DNA of 64,000 nucleotides from Franconibacter helveticus LMG 23732 (lineage in GTDB: Bacteria > Pseudomonadota > Gammaproteobacteria > Enterobacterales > Enterobacteriaceae), in the NCBI RefSeq assembly GCF_000463115.2, contig NZ_AWFX01000049.1:319719-383718 (forward strand), in the 5' to 3' direction. Below the pieces are notes generated by a model. The model was not told the origin of the DNA. It saw only the letters and a list, made by a program, of their open reading frames with translations, and did not search any database. A program made the position numbers and the translations under genes. This document shows, one piece after another, positions 15,668 through 24,773 of this stretch (position 1 is its first letter; every line of letters begins with the position of its first letter).

Positions 15668-18475
15668 ATGCAGAACGGCGCAATGCAAGCCTGGCTGGAT
15701 TCTTCTTATCTCTCTGGCTCAAACCAGAGTTGGATAGAACAGCTTTATGAAGACTTCCTAACCGATCCTGATTCAGTGGACGCCCACTGGCGCTCCATGT
15801 TCCAGCAGTTGCCTGGCACCGGAGCCAGACCGGATCAATTCCATTCCAAAACGCGTGATTATTTTCGTCGCCTGGCGAAGGATGCCTCACGTTACACTTC
15901 CTCGATTACCGACCCTGACACCGATGTTAAGCAGGTTAAAGTCCTGCAACTGATTAACGCCTACCGTTTCCGCGGCCATCAACAGGCCAATCTGGACCCG
16001 CTGGGTCTGTGGAAGCAAGATCGCGTAGCCGATCTCGACCCGGCGTTTCATAACCTGACCGAGGCCGATTTTCAGGAAACCTTTAACGTAGGGTCATTCG
16101 CAGGCGGCAAAGAAGCGATGCAGCTTGGCGAGCTTATCGACGCGCTCAAGCAGACCTACTGCGGCTCCATCGGCGCGGAATACATGCATATCACCTCCAC
16201 GGAAGAGAAGCGCTGGATCCAACAGCGCATCGAGTCGGTGGTAGGGCACGCAAGCTTTAGCGTGGAAGAGAAAAAGCGCTTCCTTGGCGAACTGACCGCT
16301 GCGGAAGGGCTGGAGCGTTACCTGGGCGCTAAGTTCCCGGGGGCGAAACGTTTCTCGCTTGAAGGCGGCGATGCGTTAATCCCGATGCTTAAAGAGATGA
16401 TCCGCCACGCTGGCAAGAGCGGCACCCGTGAAGTGGTGCTGGGCATGGCGCACCGCGGTCGTCTGAACGTGCTTATTAACGTACTGGGCAAAAAACCGCA
16501 GGATCTGTTTGACGAATTCGCGGGCAAGCACAAAGAGCACCTCGGCACCGGTGACGTGAAATACCATATGGGCTTCTCGTCTGATATCGAAACCGAAGGC
16601 GGCCTGGTGCACCTGGCGCTGGCGTTCAACCCGTCGCACCTTGAAATTGTCAGCCCGGTAGTCATGGGTTCTGTGCGCGCGCGTCTGGATCGTCTTGACG
16701 AGCCGAGCAGCAATAAAGTGTTGCCGATTACGATTCATGGCGACGCCGCCGTTACCGGCCAGGGCGTGGTTCAGGAAACGCTGAACATGTCCAAAGCGCG
16801 CGGTTATGAGGTTGGCGGTACGGTACGTATCGTCATCAACAACCAGGTGGGCTTTACCACCTCTAACCCGCTGGACGCTCGCTCCACGCCGTATTGCACC
16901 GACATCGGCAAGATGGTGCAGGCGCCGATTTTCCACGTAAACGCGGACGACCCGGAAGCGGTGGCGTTTGTGACCCGTCTGGCGCTGGAGTTCCGTAACA
17001 ACTTCAAACGCGACGTTTTCATCGACCTGGTTTGCTATCGCCGTCACGGCCACAACGAAGCCGACGAGCCGAGCGCAACCCAGCCGCTGATGTACCAGAA
17101 AATCAAAAAGCATCCGACTCCGCGCAAACTCTATGCCGACCAGCTGGAGCAGGAAAAGGTCGCGACGCTTGAAGACGCCACCGAAATGGTCAATCTCTAC
17201 CGCGATGCGCTGGATGCCGGCGAGTGCGTAGTGAAAGAGTGGCGTCCGATGAACATGCATTCCTTCACCTGGTCGCCGTATCTGAACCACGAGTGGGACG
17301 AAAGCTACCCGAACAAAGTAGAGATGAAGCGTTTGCAGGAGCTGGCGAAACGCATCAGCACTGTGCCGGACAGCATTGAAATGCAGTCGCGCGTCGCGAA
17401 AATCTATGCTGACCGCCAGGCAATGGCGGCAGGCGAGAAGCCGTTCGACTGGGGCGGCGCGGAAAACCTGGCTTACGCAACGCTTGTTGATGAAGGCATT
17501 CCGGTGCGTCTGTCGGGCGAAGACTCCGGTCGCGGCACCTTCTTCCATCGCCACGCGGTCGTGCACAACCAGATTAACGGTTCTACCTACACGCCGTTGC
17601 AGCATATACATAACGGCCAGGGCCAGTTCAAAGTCTGGGACTCTGTGTTGTCTGAAGAAGCGGTGCTGGCGTTCGAATACGGTTACGCCACCGCAGAACC
17701 GCGCACCCTGACTATCTGGGAAGCGCAGTTTGGCGATTTCGCCAACGGCGCGCAGGTGGTTATCGACCAGTTCATCAGCTCCGGCGAGCAGAAATGGGGC
17801 CGTATGTGCGGTCTGGTCATGCTGCTGCCGCACGGCTATGAAGGCCAGGGGCCGGAACACTCTTCCGCGCGTCTGGAGCGTTATCTGCAATTGTGCGCTG
17901 AGCAGAATATGCAGGTATGCGTGCCTTCCACGCCAGCGCAGGTTTATCACATGCTGCGCCGTCAGGCGCTGCGCGGCATGCGTCGCCCGCTGGTGGTAAT
18001 GTCGCCGAAATCCCTGCTGCGTCATCCGCTGGCGATCTCAAGTCTTGATGAGCTGGCGAACGGCACCTTTATGCCGGCCATCGGCGAAATCGACGAGCTG
18101 GATCCGCAGGCGGTGAAACGCGTGGTGCTCTGCTCCGGTAAGGTTTACTACGACTTGCTGGAACAGCGTCGTAAAAACGATCAAAAAGATGTGGCCATTA
18201 TCCGTATCGAACAGCTCTATCCGTTCCCGCACCAGGCGGTGCAGGAAGCGCTCAAGCCGTTCGCCCACGTACATGACTTCGTCTGGTGTCAGGAAGAGCC
18301 GCTCAACCAGGGCGCATGGTACTGTAGCCAGCACCACTTCCGTGAAGTGATTCCGTTCGGGTCTGCGCTGCGTTATGCAGGCCGCCCGGCCTCCGCCTCT
18401 CCGGCGGTAGGATATATGTCCGTTCACCAGAAACAGCAACAAGATCTGGTTAATGACGCGCTGAACGTCGATTAA
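15668..18475 (+). CDS. sucA: 2-oxoglutarate dehydrogenase E1 component
   Basis: Thiamine-diphosphate-dependent decarboxylase of the 2-oxoglutarate dehydrogenase complex. 935 residues (E. coli 933). Contains the HRGRLNVLINVLGK thiamine/substrate region, the ITIHGDAAVTGQG-VQETLNM segment, the metal-binding NNQVGFTT motif and a transketolase-like C-terminal domain (GQGPEHSSARLERYLQL). The ATG is preceded by TTAAGGGATCACG. Starts 341 bp after sdhB and 14 bp before sucB. Confidence 0.98.
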   Translation: MQNGAMQAWLDSSYLSGSNQSWIEQLYEDFLTDPDSVDAHWRSMFQQLPGTGARPDQFHSKTRDYFRRLAKDASRYTSSITDPDTDVKQVKVLQLINAYRFRGHQQANLDPLGLWKQDRVADLDPAFHNLTEADFQETFNVGSFAGGKEAMQLGELIDALKQTYCGSIGAEYMHITSTEEKRWIQQRIESVVGHASFSVEEKKRFLGELTAAEGLERYLGAKFPGAKRFSLEGGDALIPMLKEMIRHAGKSGTREVVLGMAHRGRLNVLINVLGKKPQDLFDEFAGKHKEHLGTGDVKYHMGFSSDIETEGGLVHLALAFNPSHLEIVSPVVMGSVRARLDRLDEPSSNKVLPITIHGDAAVTGQGVVQETLNMSKARGYEVGGTVRIVINNQVGFTTSNPLDARSTPYCTDIGKMVQAPIFHVNADDPEAVAFVTRLALEFRNNFKRDVFIDLVCYRRHGHNEADEPSATQPLMYQKIKKHPTPRKLYADQLEQEKVATLEDATEMVNLYRDALDAGECVVKEWRPMNMHSFTWSPYLNHEWDESYPNKVEMKRLQELAKRISTVPDSIEMQSRVAKIYADRQAMAAGEKPFDWGGAENLAYATLVDEGIPVRLSGEDSGRGTFFHRHAVVHNQINGSTYTPLQHIHNGQGQFKVWDSVLSEEAVLAFEYGYATAEPRTLTIWEAQFGDFANGAQVVIDQFISSGEQKWGRMCGLVMLLPHGYEGQGPEHSSARLERYLQLCAEQNMQVCVPSTPAQVYHMLRRQALRGMRRPLVVMSPKSLLRHPLAISSLDELANGTFMPAIGEIDELDPQAVKRVVLCSGKVYYDLLEQRRKNDQKDVAIIRIEQLYPFPHQAVQEALKPFAHVHDFVWCQEEPLNQGAWYCSQHHFREVIPFGSALRYAGRPASASPAVGYMSVHQKQQQDLVNDALNVD

Positions 18476-18489
18476 TAAAAGGATAAATA

Positions 18490-19719
18490 ATGAGTAGCGT
18501 AGATATTCTTGTTCCCGACCTGCCTGAATCCGTTGCTGACGCAACTGTCGCCACCTGGCATAAAAAACCGGGCGATGCGGTCACTCGCGATGAAGTGCTG
18601 GTAGAAATCGAAACTGACAAAGTGGTACTGGAAGTACCGGCGTCGGCTGACGGCATTCTGGATGCTGTGCTGGAAGAAGAGGGCACTACCGTGACCTCTC
18701 GCCAGATCCTGGGCCGCCTGCGTGAGGGCAACAGCGCAGGCAAAGAGAGCAGCGCCAAATCCGACGCTAAAGAATCGACCCCGGCGCAGCGCCAGCAGGC
18801 TTCGCTGGAAGAGCAAAACAACGACGCGCTGAGCCCGGCTATCCGCCGTTTGCTGAGCGAACATGACCTGGACGCCAGCGCAATTAAAGGCACCGGCGTT
18901 GGCGGCCGTCTGACGCGCGAAGATGTGGAAAACCATCTGGCGAAAGCGAAAGCCGCACCGGCGCAAAGCGCGAAAGCGCCTGAGCAGCAGCCTGCCAGCG
19001 CGCAGCCTGCGCTTGGCAACCGCTCAGAGAAACGCGTGCCGATGACCCGTCTGCGTAAGCGTGTGGCGGAGCGTCTGCTGGAAGCGAAAAACTCTACCGC
19101 TATGCTGACCACCTTCAACGAAGTGAACATGAAGCCGATTATGGATCTGCGCAAGCAGTACGGCGATGCCTTCGAGAAGCGTCACGGCATCCGCCTGGGC
19201 TTTATGTCTTTCTACGTGAAAGCCGTAGTGGAAGCGCTCAAGCGCTACCCGGAAGTGAACGCCTCTATTGACGGCGAAGATGTGGTTTACCACAACTACT
19301 TTGATGTCAGCATGGCGGTTTCCACGCCACGCGGTCTGGTAACGCCAGTGCTGCGCGACGTAGACCTGTTGGGCATGGCTGATATCGAAAAACGCATCAA
19401 AGAGCTGGCGGTAAAAGGCCGCGACGGCAAACTGACCGTTGAAGACCTGACCGGCGGCAACTTCACCATCACTAACGGCGGCGTTTTCGGCTCGCTGATG
19501 TCCACGCCGATCATCAACCCGCCGCAGAGCGCGATCCTCGGCATGCACGCCATTAAAGATCGCCCGATGGCGGTAGATGGCAAAGTCGAGATCCTGCCTA
19601 TGATGTATCTGGCGCTCTCCTACGACCACCGTCTGATCGACGGCCGCGAGTCGGTAGGTTTCCTGGTAGCGATTAAAGAGCTGCTGGAAGATCCGACCCG
19701 TCTGCTGCTGGACGTGTAG
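18490..19719 (+). CDS. sucB: Dihydrolipoyl succinyltransferase (E2)
   Basis: E2 core of 2-oxoglutarate dehydrogenase, 409 residues (E. coli 405). Lipoyl domain at 1-78 with lipoyl-lysine Lys44 ([11 protein letters not shown]), a peripheral-subunit-binding domain at about 113-150 ([21 protein letters not shown]), an Ala/Pro/Lys-rich linker, and the catalytic domain ending in [12 protein letters not shown] with the active-site His. It transfers the succinyl group to CoA. RBS AAAAGGATAAATA. Confidence 0.98.
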   Translation: MSSVDILVPDLPESVADATVATWHKKPGDAVTRDEVLVEIETDKVVLEVPASADGILDAVLEEEGTTVTSRQILGRLREGNSAGKESSAKSDAKESTPAQRQQASLEEQNNDALSPAIRRLLSEHDLDASAIKGTGVGGRLTREDVENHLAKAKAAPAQSAKAPEQQPASAQPALGNRSEKRVPMTRLRKRVAERLLEAKNSTAMLTTFNEVNMKPIMDLRKQYGDAFEKRHGIRLGFMSFYVKAVVEALKRYPEVNASIDGEDVVYHNYFDVSMAVSTPRGLVTPVLRDVDLLGMADIEKRIKELAVKGRDGKLTVEDLTGGNFTITNGGVFGSLMSTPIINPPQSAILGMHAIKDRPMAVDGKVEILPMMYLALSYDHRLIDGRESVGFLVAIKELLEDPTRLLLDV

Positions 19720-19724
19720 TCGCG

Positions 19725-19740
19725 CGGGAGCGCGCTCCCG
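19725..19740 (+). other. Intra-operon hairpin after sucB
   Basis: A 16-base perfect palindrome (CGGGAG, CGCG, CTCCCG) six bases past the sucB stop. Only a weak T run follows. Likely separates sucB from sucC on the mRNA. Confidence 0.45.
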
Positions 19741-19821
19741 ACTTTTACCCTGTGGCCGCTCCGTAAGGGGCGGCGTCAGTACCCGAGCTTAATGGCTCTT
19801 AAGTCTTAATGGATAGAACAC

Positions 19822-20988
19822 ATGAACTTACACGAATATCAGGCGAAACAGCTGTTTGCCCGGTATGGCTTACCGGCGCCGGTGGGTTATGCCTGTACTA
19901 CCCCGCGTGAAGCAGAAGAAGCCGCGTCTAAAATCGGTGCAGGTCCGTGGGTAGTAAAATGCCAGGTTCACGCAGGCGGTCGCGGCAAAGCGGGCGGCGT
20001 GAAAGTGGTGAAGAGCAAGGAAGAGATCCGCGCTTTTGCCGAGCAGTGGCTGGGCAAGCGTCTGGTGACCTATCAAACAGACGCCAATGGTCAACCGGTT
20101 AACCAAATCCTGGTTGAAGGCGCGACAGACATTGATAAAGAGCTTTACCTGGGCGCCGTTGTCGACCGCGGCACGCGTCGCGTGGTCTTTATGGCCTCTA
20201 CCGAAGGCGGCGTGGAAATCGAAAAAGTCGCGGAAGAAACGCCGCACCTGATCCACAAAATGGCGCTCGACCCGCTGACCGGCCCGATGCCTTATCAGGG
20301 CCGCGAGCTGGCGTTCAAACTCGGTCTGGAAGGCAAACAGGTTCAGCAGTTCACCAAAATCTTTATGGGCCTTGCCAACCTGTTCCTGGAGCGTGACCTG
20401 GCGCTGGTCGAAATCAACCCGCTGGTTATCACCAAACAAGGCGACCTGATTTGCCTCGACGGCAAACTGGGCGCGGACGGCAACGCGCTGTTCCGCCAGC
20501 CGGATCTGCGCGAAATGCGCGACCACAGCCAGGAAGACGCTCGCGAAGCGCACGCTGCGCAGTGGGAACTGAACTACGTGGCGCTGGATGGCAACATTGG
20601 CTGCATGGTTAACGGCGCGGGCCTTGCGATGGGCACCATGGACATCGTTAAGCTGCACGGCGGCCAGCCGGCGAACTTCCTCGATGTGGGCGGCGGCGCA
20701 ACCAAAGAGCGCGTAACCGAAGCGTTCAAAATCATCCTGTCGGACGACAAAGTGAAAGCCGTTCTGGTGAACATTTTCGGCGGTATCGTACGCTGCGACC
20801 TGATTGCTGACGGCATCATCGGCGCGGTGGAAGAAGTTGGCGTCAACGTGCCGGTGGTGGTGCGTCTTGAAGGCAACAACGCCGAACTTGGCGCGCAGAA
20901 GCTGGCGGAAAGCGGCCTGAATATTATTGCGGCGACAAGCCTGACGGATGCTGCGCAGCAGGTTGTTGCTGCGGTGGAGGGGAAATAA
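19822..20988 (+). CDS. sucC: Succinyl-CoA synthetase beta subunit
   Basis: ADP-forming succinyl-CoA synthetase, beta chain, 388 residues as in E. coli. ATP-grasp nucleotide-binding domain in the N-terminal 240 residues ([37 protein letters not shown]) and a CoA-ligase-type C-terminal domain ([16 protein letters not shown]). Makes ATP from succinyl-CoA with SucD. Its stop shares one base with the sucD start. Confidence 0.98.
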   Translation: MNLHEYQAKQLFARYGLPAPVGYACTTPREAEEAASKIGAGPWVVKCQVHAGGRGKAGGVKVVKSKEEIRAFAEQWLGKRLVTYQTDANGQPVNQILVEGATDIDKELYLGAVVDRGTRRVVFMASTEGGVEIEKVAEETPHLIHKMALDPLTGPMPYQGRELAFKLGLEGKQVQQFTKIFMGLANLFLERDLALVEINPLVITKQGDLICLDGKLGADGNALFRQPDLREMRDHSQEDAREAHAAQWELNYVALDGNIGCMVNGAGLAMGTMDIVKLHGGQPANFLDVGGGATKERVTEAFKIILSDDKVKAVLVNIFGGIVRCDLIADGIIGAVEEVGVNVPVVVRLEGNNAELGAQKLAESGLNIIAATSLTDAAQQVVAAVEGK

Positions 20989-21857
20989 TGTCTGTTTTAA
21001 TTGATAAAAACACCAAAGTTATCTGCCAGGGTTTCACCGGCAGCCAGGGGACTTTCCACTCCGAGCAGGCGATCGCGTACGGCACCCAGATGGTCGGCGG
21101 CGTAACGCCGGGCAAGGGCGGCACCACGCACCTGGGCCTGCCTGTATTCAACACCGTTCGCGAAGCAGTGGAGGCGACTGGCGCGACCGCGTCCGTTATC
21201 TACGTTCCGGCGCCGTTCTGCAAAGACTCCATTCTGGAAGCTATCGATGCAGGCATTAAGCTGATTATCACCATCACCGAAGGCATTCCGACACTGGATA
21301 TGCTGACCGTTAAGGTGAAGCTGGATGAAGCGGGCGTACGCATGATCGGCCCGAACTGCCCGGGCGTTATCACCCCAGGCGAATGCAAAATCGGCATCAT
21401 GCCGGGCCACATTCACAAGCCAGGCAAAGTGGGCATTGTTTCCCGCTCCGGTACGCTGACTTATGAAGCGGTTAAGCAGACCACGGATTACGGTTTCGGC
21501 CAGTCTACCTGCGTAGGTATCGGCGGCGATCCGATCCCGGGCTCTAACTTTATCGACATCCTGAAACTGTTCCAGGAAGATCCGCAGACCGAAGCGATCG
21601 TCATGATCGGCGAGATTGGCGGTAGCGCGGAAGAAGAAGCGGCGGCGTACATTAAAGATCACGTCACCAAACCGGTTGTGGGCTACATCGCGGGCGTTAC
21701 CGCGCCTAAAGGCAAGCGTATGGGCCATGCGGGCGCGATTATCGCGGGCGGCAAAGGCACTGCGGATGAAAAATTCGCTGCGCTGGAAGCGGCTGGCGTT
21801 AAAACCGTTCGCAGCCTGGCCGATATTGGCGACGCGCTGAGCACTATTCTGAAATAA
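20988..21857 (+). CDS. sucD: Succinyl-CoA synthetase alpha subunit
   Basis: Alpha chain, 289 residues as in E. coli. CoA-binding Rossmann domain ([32 protein letters not shown]), and the active-site phosphohistidine at residue 247 in [28 protein letters not shown]. Last gene of the sdh-suc operon, followed by a 3' untranslated segment ending in a strong terminator. Confidence 0.98.
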   Translation: MSVLIDKNTKVICQGFTGSQGTFHSEQAIAYGTQMVGGVTPGKGGTTHLGLPVFNTVREAVEATGATASVIYVPAPFCKDSILEAIDAGIKLIITITEGIPTLDMLTVKVKLDEAGVRMIGPNCPGVITPGECKIGIMPGHIHKPGKVGIVSRSGTLTYEAVKQTTDYGFGQSTCVGIGGDPIPGSNFIDILKLFQEDPQTEAIVMIGEIGGSAEEEAAAYIKDHVTKPVVGYIAGVTAPKGKRMGHAGAIIAGGKGTADEKFAALEAAGVKTVRSLADIGDALSTILK

Positions 21858-21934
21858 AACGCTCTTGTCAGAAGAGAACAAGACGTTCGGTTCCATCTTT
21901 CGACATGGTTGGCCACCTTCGGGTGGCCTTTTTT
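21858..21934 (+). ncRNA. sdhX: sdh-suc 3' UTR, position of SdhX-type small RNA
   Basis: In E. coli the end of the sdhCDAB-sucABCD mRNA is cut to give the small RNA SdhX (RybD). The equivalent 77-base segment here has a small hairpin (TCTTGT at 21863-21868 with ACAAGA at 21878-21883), an unpaired stretch and a strong terminator hairpin, the layout of a 3'-derived regulatory RNA. I cannot confirm sequence identity to E. coli SdhX from memory, so the call rests on position and structure. Confidence 0.35.
21911..21934 (+). terminator. sucD terminator
   Basis: A 7-bp GGCCACC stem with loop TTCG and six T bases. The T run touches the stop codon of mngR, which lies on the other strand. Confidence 0.9.
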
Positions 21935-22649
21935 AATGCTGACGCCGGGCGACCAGCGTGAATTTGTAATCGTCGCTTTTAAAAATATTTCGGCTGTATT
22001 CAAATACGCTGCCGTCTTTCAAAAAACCGCGCGACACTTTCTCAAGCGTCGGGTGCGCCGGATCGAGACCCAACGCTTTCGCCACCTCCGGGGTAGGCAT
22101 CACCGCCAGAATCTCCTGTTCGCTGCGGTCGATCACCAACTTTTTTACCGCTTCGATGTAGTGATATTTGGATTTTTCCATCACTTCCCAGGTGAGATCC
22201 GGGAACAGCGCCAGCGGCATCCAGGTTTCCTCCAGCGTAACCGGTTTTTGCTGGATAAAGCGCAGCCGCTTTACGTGCCACACCTTATCGCTTTCGCTCA
22301 GATTCAGTTGCCCGGCAAGGTGCGGGGAGGGAGTAATCACTTCGAAGGTTAATACCTCGCTGTGGGTTTCCACCTTCCGGTCGGCCAGTTTCTCGTAAAA
22401 GCTGGTGAGCTGATAAATGTCGTAATGGACGCGCTCCTGTTTCACATAGGTGCCGCTGCCCTGGATGCTCTCAATACTATTTTGCTCGGTAAGCTGCTTC
22501 AGCGCCTTGCGCACCGTAACGCGGCTGACGCCAAACTGCGCCTGGAGCGCCGATTCGGTCGGCAGCGCATCGCCAGGTTTTAATTCCCCGCGTTCGATCT
22601 GATGACCAATCGCATCAGCTATCTGGCGATACATCGGCTTCTGGGCCAT
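21933..22649 (-). CDS. mngR: Transcriptional repressor MngR (GntR/HutC family)
   Basis: GntR-family regulator, 238 residues (E. coli MngR 240). Winged helix at about 8-70 (GDALPTESALQAQFGVSRVT) followed by a UTRA ligand domain. In E. coli it represses the mannosylglycerate genes and its own gene. The start at 22649 has a GGGAGGATGTG ribosome site and gives MAQKPMYRQIADAIG; the frame could extend back to 22682 without a good ribosome site. It is divergent from mngA. Confidence 0.92.
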   Translation of the reverse strand: MAQKPMYRQIADAIGHQIERGELKPGDALPTESALQAQFGVSRVTVRKALKQLTEQNSIESIQGSGTYVKQERVHYDIYQLTSFYEKLADRKVETHSEVLTFEVITPSPHLAGQLNLSESDKVWHVKRLRFIQQKPVTLEETWMPLALFPDLTWEVMEKSKYHYIEAVKKLVIDRSEQEILAVMPTPEVAKALGLDPAHPTLEKVSRGFLKDGSVFEYSRNIFKSDDYKFTLVARRQH

Positions 22650-22718
22650 CACATCCTCCCGCTTAATACCCTTTGCACACAATTTAACGATTCTGGCAGA
22701 TTACGTTGAATAGTAAAC

Positions 22719-22738
22719 AATACAAATAGAATACAAAT
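22719..22738. promoter_or_regulatory. Direct repeats in the mngR-mngA control region, possible MngR site
   Basis: The 9-mer AATACAAAT occurs at 22719-22727 and 22730-22738, one helical turn apart (11 bp). It is in the intergenic region between the GntR-type regulator and its presumed target mngA. Operator function is inference. Confidence 0.35.
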
Positions 22739-22747
22739 TTTGGTGAA

Positions 22748-22763
22748 GTTGAAAGTGATCACA
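22748..22763. promoter_or_regulatory. CRP-like site upstream of mngA
   Basis: GTTGA, six bases, TCACA: the right half-site is perfect and the left matches at three of five positions. A catabolite-repressed promoter would suit a PTS sugar operon. About 80 bp before the mngA start. Confidence 0.35.
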
Positions 22764-22838
22764 TAAAGGTATTATCGGTTGTGTCAGGATCCGCCAAAGC
22801 GGCAACCGAGGCCGCGACTCACTCTCAGCGAGGCACGT

Positions 22839-24761
22839 ATGGATTTGACCGCGTTAACCCATCCTGACTCTGTTTTCCTCCACCAGCGGTTTAGCGACCG
22901 CGATCAGGCGTTGCGGATCCTGGCGCAGAGCCTGATGCAGCAGGGAAAATTGCAGGATGTGGATCTTTTTTTGACTGATGTGCTGGCGCGTGAGGCGCAG
23001 GGCCCGACGGCATTAGGCGAAGGGCTGGCGGTGCCGCACGGGAAATCTTCAGCCGTCACTTCTGCAAGCTTTGCCCTGGCGACGCTGGCGGAGCCGCTTG
23101 CCTGGCAGGGGGTTGACGGCGATGAACAGGTCAACTTGATTATTCTGCTGGCGATCCCGCCGCAGGAGGCAGGCACCACGCATATGCAACTGCTGACGGC
23201 GTTAACCTCGCGGCTGGTGGATGACGAGGTACGCGAACAGCTGCTGGCGACGACAAGCGCGCAACAGGTGTTTGCGCTGCTGAATGCCCAACCCCCGGCG
23301 CAATCCGCCGAGCCGCAACCCGAGCGCCATAAGCCGACGATTGTTTGCGTCACCGCCTGTCCGGCAGGCATCGCCCACACTTTTATGGCGGCAGAGTATC
23401 TGGAAAAAGCCGGACGCCAGTTGGGTGTTCACGTGCATGTGGAAACCCAGGGGGCAAACGGCATTGAAGGTCGGCTGACGGCGCAACAATTGCGCGATGC
23501 TCACGCCTGTATTTTTGCCGCTGAAGTGGCGGTGAAAGAAGCGGAGCGTTTTGCCCATCTGCCGTGTCTGTCTGTTCCGGTTGCCGAACCGATTCGCCGT
23601 GCGCCGGAACTGCTCCGGCAGGCGCTGGCGCTGGAACCGCTTGCCGCTCAGCAGCGCCCGGTAGCGTCAACGCCCGCCGCGCGCGGCGTAAAGGCGGAGC
23701 TGAAACAGGCGCTGCTGAGCGGCATTTCGTACGCCGTGCCGCTGATTGTCGCGGGCGGGACGGTGCTGGCGGTGGCGGTGCTGCTGGTGCAAATTTTCGG
23801 CTTACAGCATCTGTTCGATTTGGAAAATTCATGGCTGTGGATGTACCGCAAACTGGGCGGCGGCATGCTCGGCGCGCTGATGGTGCCGGTGCTGGCGGCG
23901 TATACCGCCTGTTCGCTGGCGGATAAACCGGCGTTAGCGCCCGGATTCGCGGCGGGACTGGCCGCCAATATGATCGGCGCGGGCTTTCTTGGCGGCGTGG
24001 CGGGCGGCCTGATCGCCGGGTATCTGATGCGCTGGGTGAAGCGTCATCTGCGCCTGTCCAGCCAGTTCAACGGCTTCCTGACCTTCTATCTCTACCCGGT
24101 GATCGGCACGTTAGCGGCGGGCAGCCTGATGCTGTTTGCTGTCGGCGCGCCGGTAGCCTGGCTGAATAACGGGCTGACGCAGTGGCTGAACGGGCTGTCT
24201 GGCAGCAACGCGCTGCTGCTCGGCGCGATTATCGGCTTTATGTGCTCTTTTGACCTGGGCGGACCGGTAAACAAAGCCTCCTACGCCTTCTGCCTCGGGG
24301 CGATGGCGAACGGCGTGTTGGGCCCGTACGCCATTTTCGCCTCGGTAAAAATGGTGTCGGCGTTCACGGTGACCGCCTCGACGCTGATCGCCCCGCAGCT
24401 GTTTAAACAATTTGAAATCGAGACCGGGAAATCCACCTGGCTGCTCGGCCTGGCGGGGATCACCGAAGGGGCGATCCCGATGGCGATTGAAGATCCGCTG
24501 CGGGTGATTGGTTCCTTCGTGCTGGGGTCGATGGCGACCGGGGCCATTGTGGGGGCGATGCATATCGGCCTGTCGACCCCTGGCGCGGGAATTTTCTCGC
24601 TGTTTTTGCTGCATGACGCAGGTCTGGGCGGCGTGATGGCGGCGGCGGTCTGGTTCGGCGCGGCGCTGGTCGGCACGGCTATCTCCACCTCGATTTTACT
24701 GCTCTGGCGTCGCCATGGGGTGAAGCATGGCCAGTATGACGTTTACGCTGAGACGGAATAA
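22839..24761 (+). CDS. mngA: PTS 2-O-alpha-mannosyl-D-glycerate transporter, EIIABC
   Basis: Fused phosphotransferase permease of the fructose-mannitol family, 640 residues. EIIA domain at 1-150 with phospho-His67 (EGLAVPHGK), EIIB at about 165-265 with Cys174 (VTACPAGIAHT), and a membrane EIIC domain from about 300 to the end. It imports mannosylglycerate and phosphorylates it. The frame extends upstream to a TTG at 22779, but ATG 22839 gives the E. coli-like MDLTALTHPD start and has an AGCGAGG ribosome site. mngB follows after 12 bp. Confidence 0.95.
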   Translation: MDLTALTHPDSVFLHQRFSDRDQALRILAQSLMQQGKLQDVDLFLTDVLAREAQGPTALGEGLAVPHGKSSAVTSASFALATLAEPLAWQGVDGDEQVNLIILLAIPPQEAGTTHMQLLTALTSRLVDDEVREQLLATTSAQQVFALLNAQPPAQSAEPQPERHKPTIVCVTACPAGIAHTFMAAEYLEKAGRQLGVHVHVETQGANGIEGRLTAQQLRDAHACIFAAEVAVKEAERFAHLPCLSVPVAEPIRRAPELLRQALALEPLAAQQRPVASTPAARGVKAELKQALLSGISYAVPLIVAGGTVLAVAVLLVQIFGLQHLFDLENSWLWMYRKLGGGMLGALMVPVLAAYTACSLADKPALAPGFAAGLAANMIGAGFLGGVAGGLIAGYLMRWVKRHLRLSSQFNGFLTFYLYPVIGTLAAGSLMLFAVGAPVAWLNNGLTQWLNGLSGSNALLLGAIIGFMCSFDLGGPVNKASYAFCLGAMANGVLGPYAIFASVKMVSAFTVTASTLIAPQLFKQFEIETGKSTWLLGLAGITEGAIPMAIEDPLRVIGSFVLGSMATGAIVGAMHIGLSTPGAGIFSLFLLHDAGLGGVMAAAVWFGAALVGTAISTSILLLWRRHGVKHGQYDVYAETE

Positions 24762-24773
24762 AAGGAAACCACA

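Noticed and set aside
16376-18025. Minus-strand frame of 549 codons opposite sucA
   Set aside because: Shadow of a highly conserved gene with strong codon bias; no ribosome site and no recognisable domain.
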